Shown: in pieces, positions 63,108-64,000 of the stretch
Position numbering within the stretch: position 1 is the stretch's first letter
Layout: each line of letters opens with the position of its first letter
NCBI RefSeq assembly: GCF_020781975.1
Contig: NZ_JAJGNI010000007.1
Span: 62,001 to 126,000 of the forward strand
Length of the DNA stretch: 64,000 nucleotides
Direction: 5' to 3'
DNA from: Microbacterium schleiferi
Lineage (GTDB): Bacteria; Actinomycetota; Actinomycetes; Actinomycetales; Microbacteriaceae
Translations under genes and position numbers: made by a program
The notes under the pieces: model-generated
What the model saw: the letters and a program-made list of their open reading frames with translations, nothing else
What the model was told of the DNA's origin: nothing
The model's database searches: none

Positions 63108-64000
63108 TCAGTCGTTCCCGCCGCCATTGCCCCCGCCGTTACCGCCACCGATCCCGATATCGGTGATGGTGATGACGGTGCCGGGCACGTGGAAGGTTCC
63201 CGCCTTCGGGTCGATCTCATTGACGCGGAACACGTCCCAGAGGCTGCCCTCCGGCAGCGCCGTCTCGGCCTGGAACCCGGCATCCTCGAGCACGGTGACC
63301 GCGTCGCGCACCGACAGACCGATGACCGCGGGCACCTCTACCGGCTGAACACCCTTGGACACGACAAGGGTCACCGTGTCACCCGGGCGCCATTGTCCGC
63401 CATCCTCGCGCTCGGCGATGCCGATGACCTCACCGGCGGCGACGTCGTTGTCGTACTGCGCTATGTTCTCGCCCGACACACTCAGACCCGCGGATTCGAG
63501 CGTTTGGGTAGCGGCTTCCACCGACATACCCCGGACGTCGGGCACGGGACCGAGCGAGACAGTCAGCGTGACGGTATCGCCCTCGAACGCCGTGCACCCG
63601 TCCGTGCAGTTCACCGGATCGCTCTGCAGGCGCGGCGTGAGAGAGACCGCGACGACGGTGCCGGCTGGGGCATCGGAGAAGAGCTCGGCGTCGGGTTCCG
63701 TGACGATGAGCTGATAACCGGTGAGTGTCGCGCGCGCATCGGCCGCTGACTGCCCTGCCACCGAGGGGATGTCGTGCTGAGCCGGGCCCAGCGACACGAA
63801 GATCCGAACCGTCGACTCCTTGTCGACGCGGTCGCCCGCCGGGGGATCGGTACGGATGACAACACCCTGTTCGACCTCGAGGCTGTTCTCACCCGCCTGC
63901 TCCGGAACGAGGTTCTGGGCCTCGACGGCCGCAGCTGCGCCCTCGTAGTCCAGTCCCGCGACGGCGGGGACGGAGACCTGCGAACCGGGGCCGGACCCGA
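63108..64000 (-). CDS. Ser/Thr protein kinase, C-terminal PASTA region (cut by window edge)
   Basis: 297 residues of an open frame that continues past the window end. Four PASTA repeats are visible, starting at VPAVAGLDYEGAAAAVEAQN, IPSVAGQSAADARATLTGY, VPDVRGMSVEAATQTLESAG and VPAVIGLSVRDAVTVLEDAG. PknB/Stk1-type kinases carry such repeats outside the membrane to bind peptidoglycan fragments. The kinase domain lies beyond the window. Odd points: a CTDGC insertion in repeat two and a GGGNGGGNGGGND tail. A PknB-like kinase would be the natural partner of the GarA protein. Confidence 0.88.
   Translation of the reverse strand, partial: GSGPGSQVSVPAVAGLDYEGAAAAVEAQNLVPEQAGENSLEVEQGVVIRTDPPAGDRVDKESTVRIFVSLGPAQHDIPSVAGQSAADARATLTGYQLIVTEPDAELFSDAPAGTVVAVSLTPRLQSDPVNCTDGCTAFEGDTVTLTVSLGPVPDVRGMSVEAATQTLESAGLSVSGENIAQYDNDVAAGEVIGIAEREDGGQWRPGDTVTLVVSKGVQPVEVPAVIGLSVRDAVTVLEDAGFQAETALPEGSLWDVFRVNEIDPKAGTFHVPGTVITITDIGIGGGNGGGNGGGND

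Overview
The window is high-GC actinobacterial chromosome. Protein content and gene order point to the family Microbacteriaceae, most likely Microbacterium or a close relative. The pointers are a GarA-type FHA protein followed by two MerR genes, a DUF222/HNH gene, class II DAHP synthase beside PlsC and a PASTA kinase, and very frequent GGATGC/GCATCC words inside genes. Most genes are ordinary chromosomal genes. No rRNA, tRNA or CRISPR array was seen. Both ends cut a gene: a CoA-transferase at 1 and a PASTA kinase at 64000.

Layout. 1-11200 is mixed metabolism and repair: a CoA-transferase fragment, an alpha/beta hydrolase with its catalytic core deleted, a glutamine amidotransferase, a PAP2 phosphatase, glycogen phosphorylase, an AlkZ-like protein, DUF222-HNH, TspO-like, MBL-fold, topoisomerase IB and SRPBCC genes. 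11250-17465 is a polyamine block: PotABCD uptake, a class III (putrescine-type) aminotransferase and an Lrp/AsnC regulator, with palindromic sites at its borders. 17634-19254 holds a TetR regulator convergent with an SDR enzyme that has an unusual N-terminal extension. 19382-24402 is an iron-siderophore ABC operon with an IdeR/DtxR-type box and a siderophore-interacting reductase. 24411-29636 is an accessory stretch with three toxin-antitoxin pairs (VapBC, YefM-YoeB and a CopG/small-protein pair), an OhrR-like regulator with glutathione peroxidase, and small enzymes.

29700-38450 looks like an oxygen-limitation/dormancy block. It contains bifunctional AdhE, a universal stress protein, a DevS/DosS-type GAF histidine kinase and a DevR/DosR-type response regulator. 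The 14-bp pattern GGGWC-N4-GTCCC, which resembles the mycobacterial DosR box, occurs upstream of adhE, between the stress-protein and kinase genes, and again past devR. I infer that DevRS controls these genes.

38465-44179 is a nested mobile region. A 214-bp IS3-family end lies on the left and a complete 1,247-bp copy of the same IS on the right. The same 4-bp direct repeat (CCTC) abuts the two outermost ends. Between the copies is about 4.2 kb of extra DNA: a monoacylglycerol-lipase-like gene, a Thr/Pro-rich protein, a small membrane protein and an IS110-family element whose non-coding end may encode a bridge RNA.

44178-64000 returns to core chromosome: AidB-like dehydrogenase, glycosyltransferase, prepilin peptidase, YihY/BrkB, CYTH, dihydrolipoyl dehydrogenase, GarA-type FHA, FtsR-type MerR, a second MerR, ParA, pyruvate carboxylase, a MinD-like ATPase with a His/Asp repeat, peptide deformylase, long-chain acyl-CoA ligase, PlsC, DAHP synthase and the PASTA tail of a Ser/Thr kinase.
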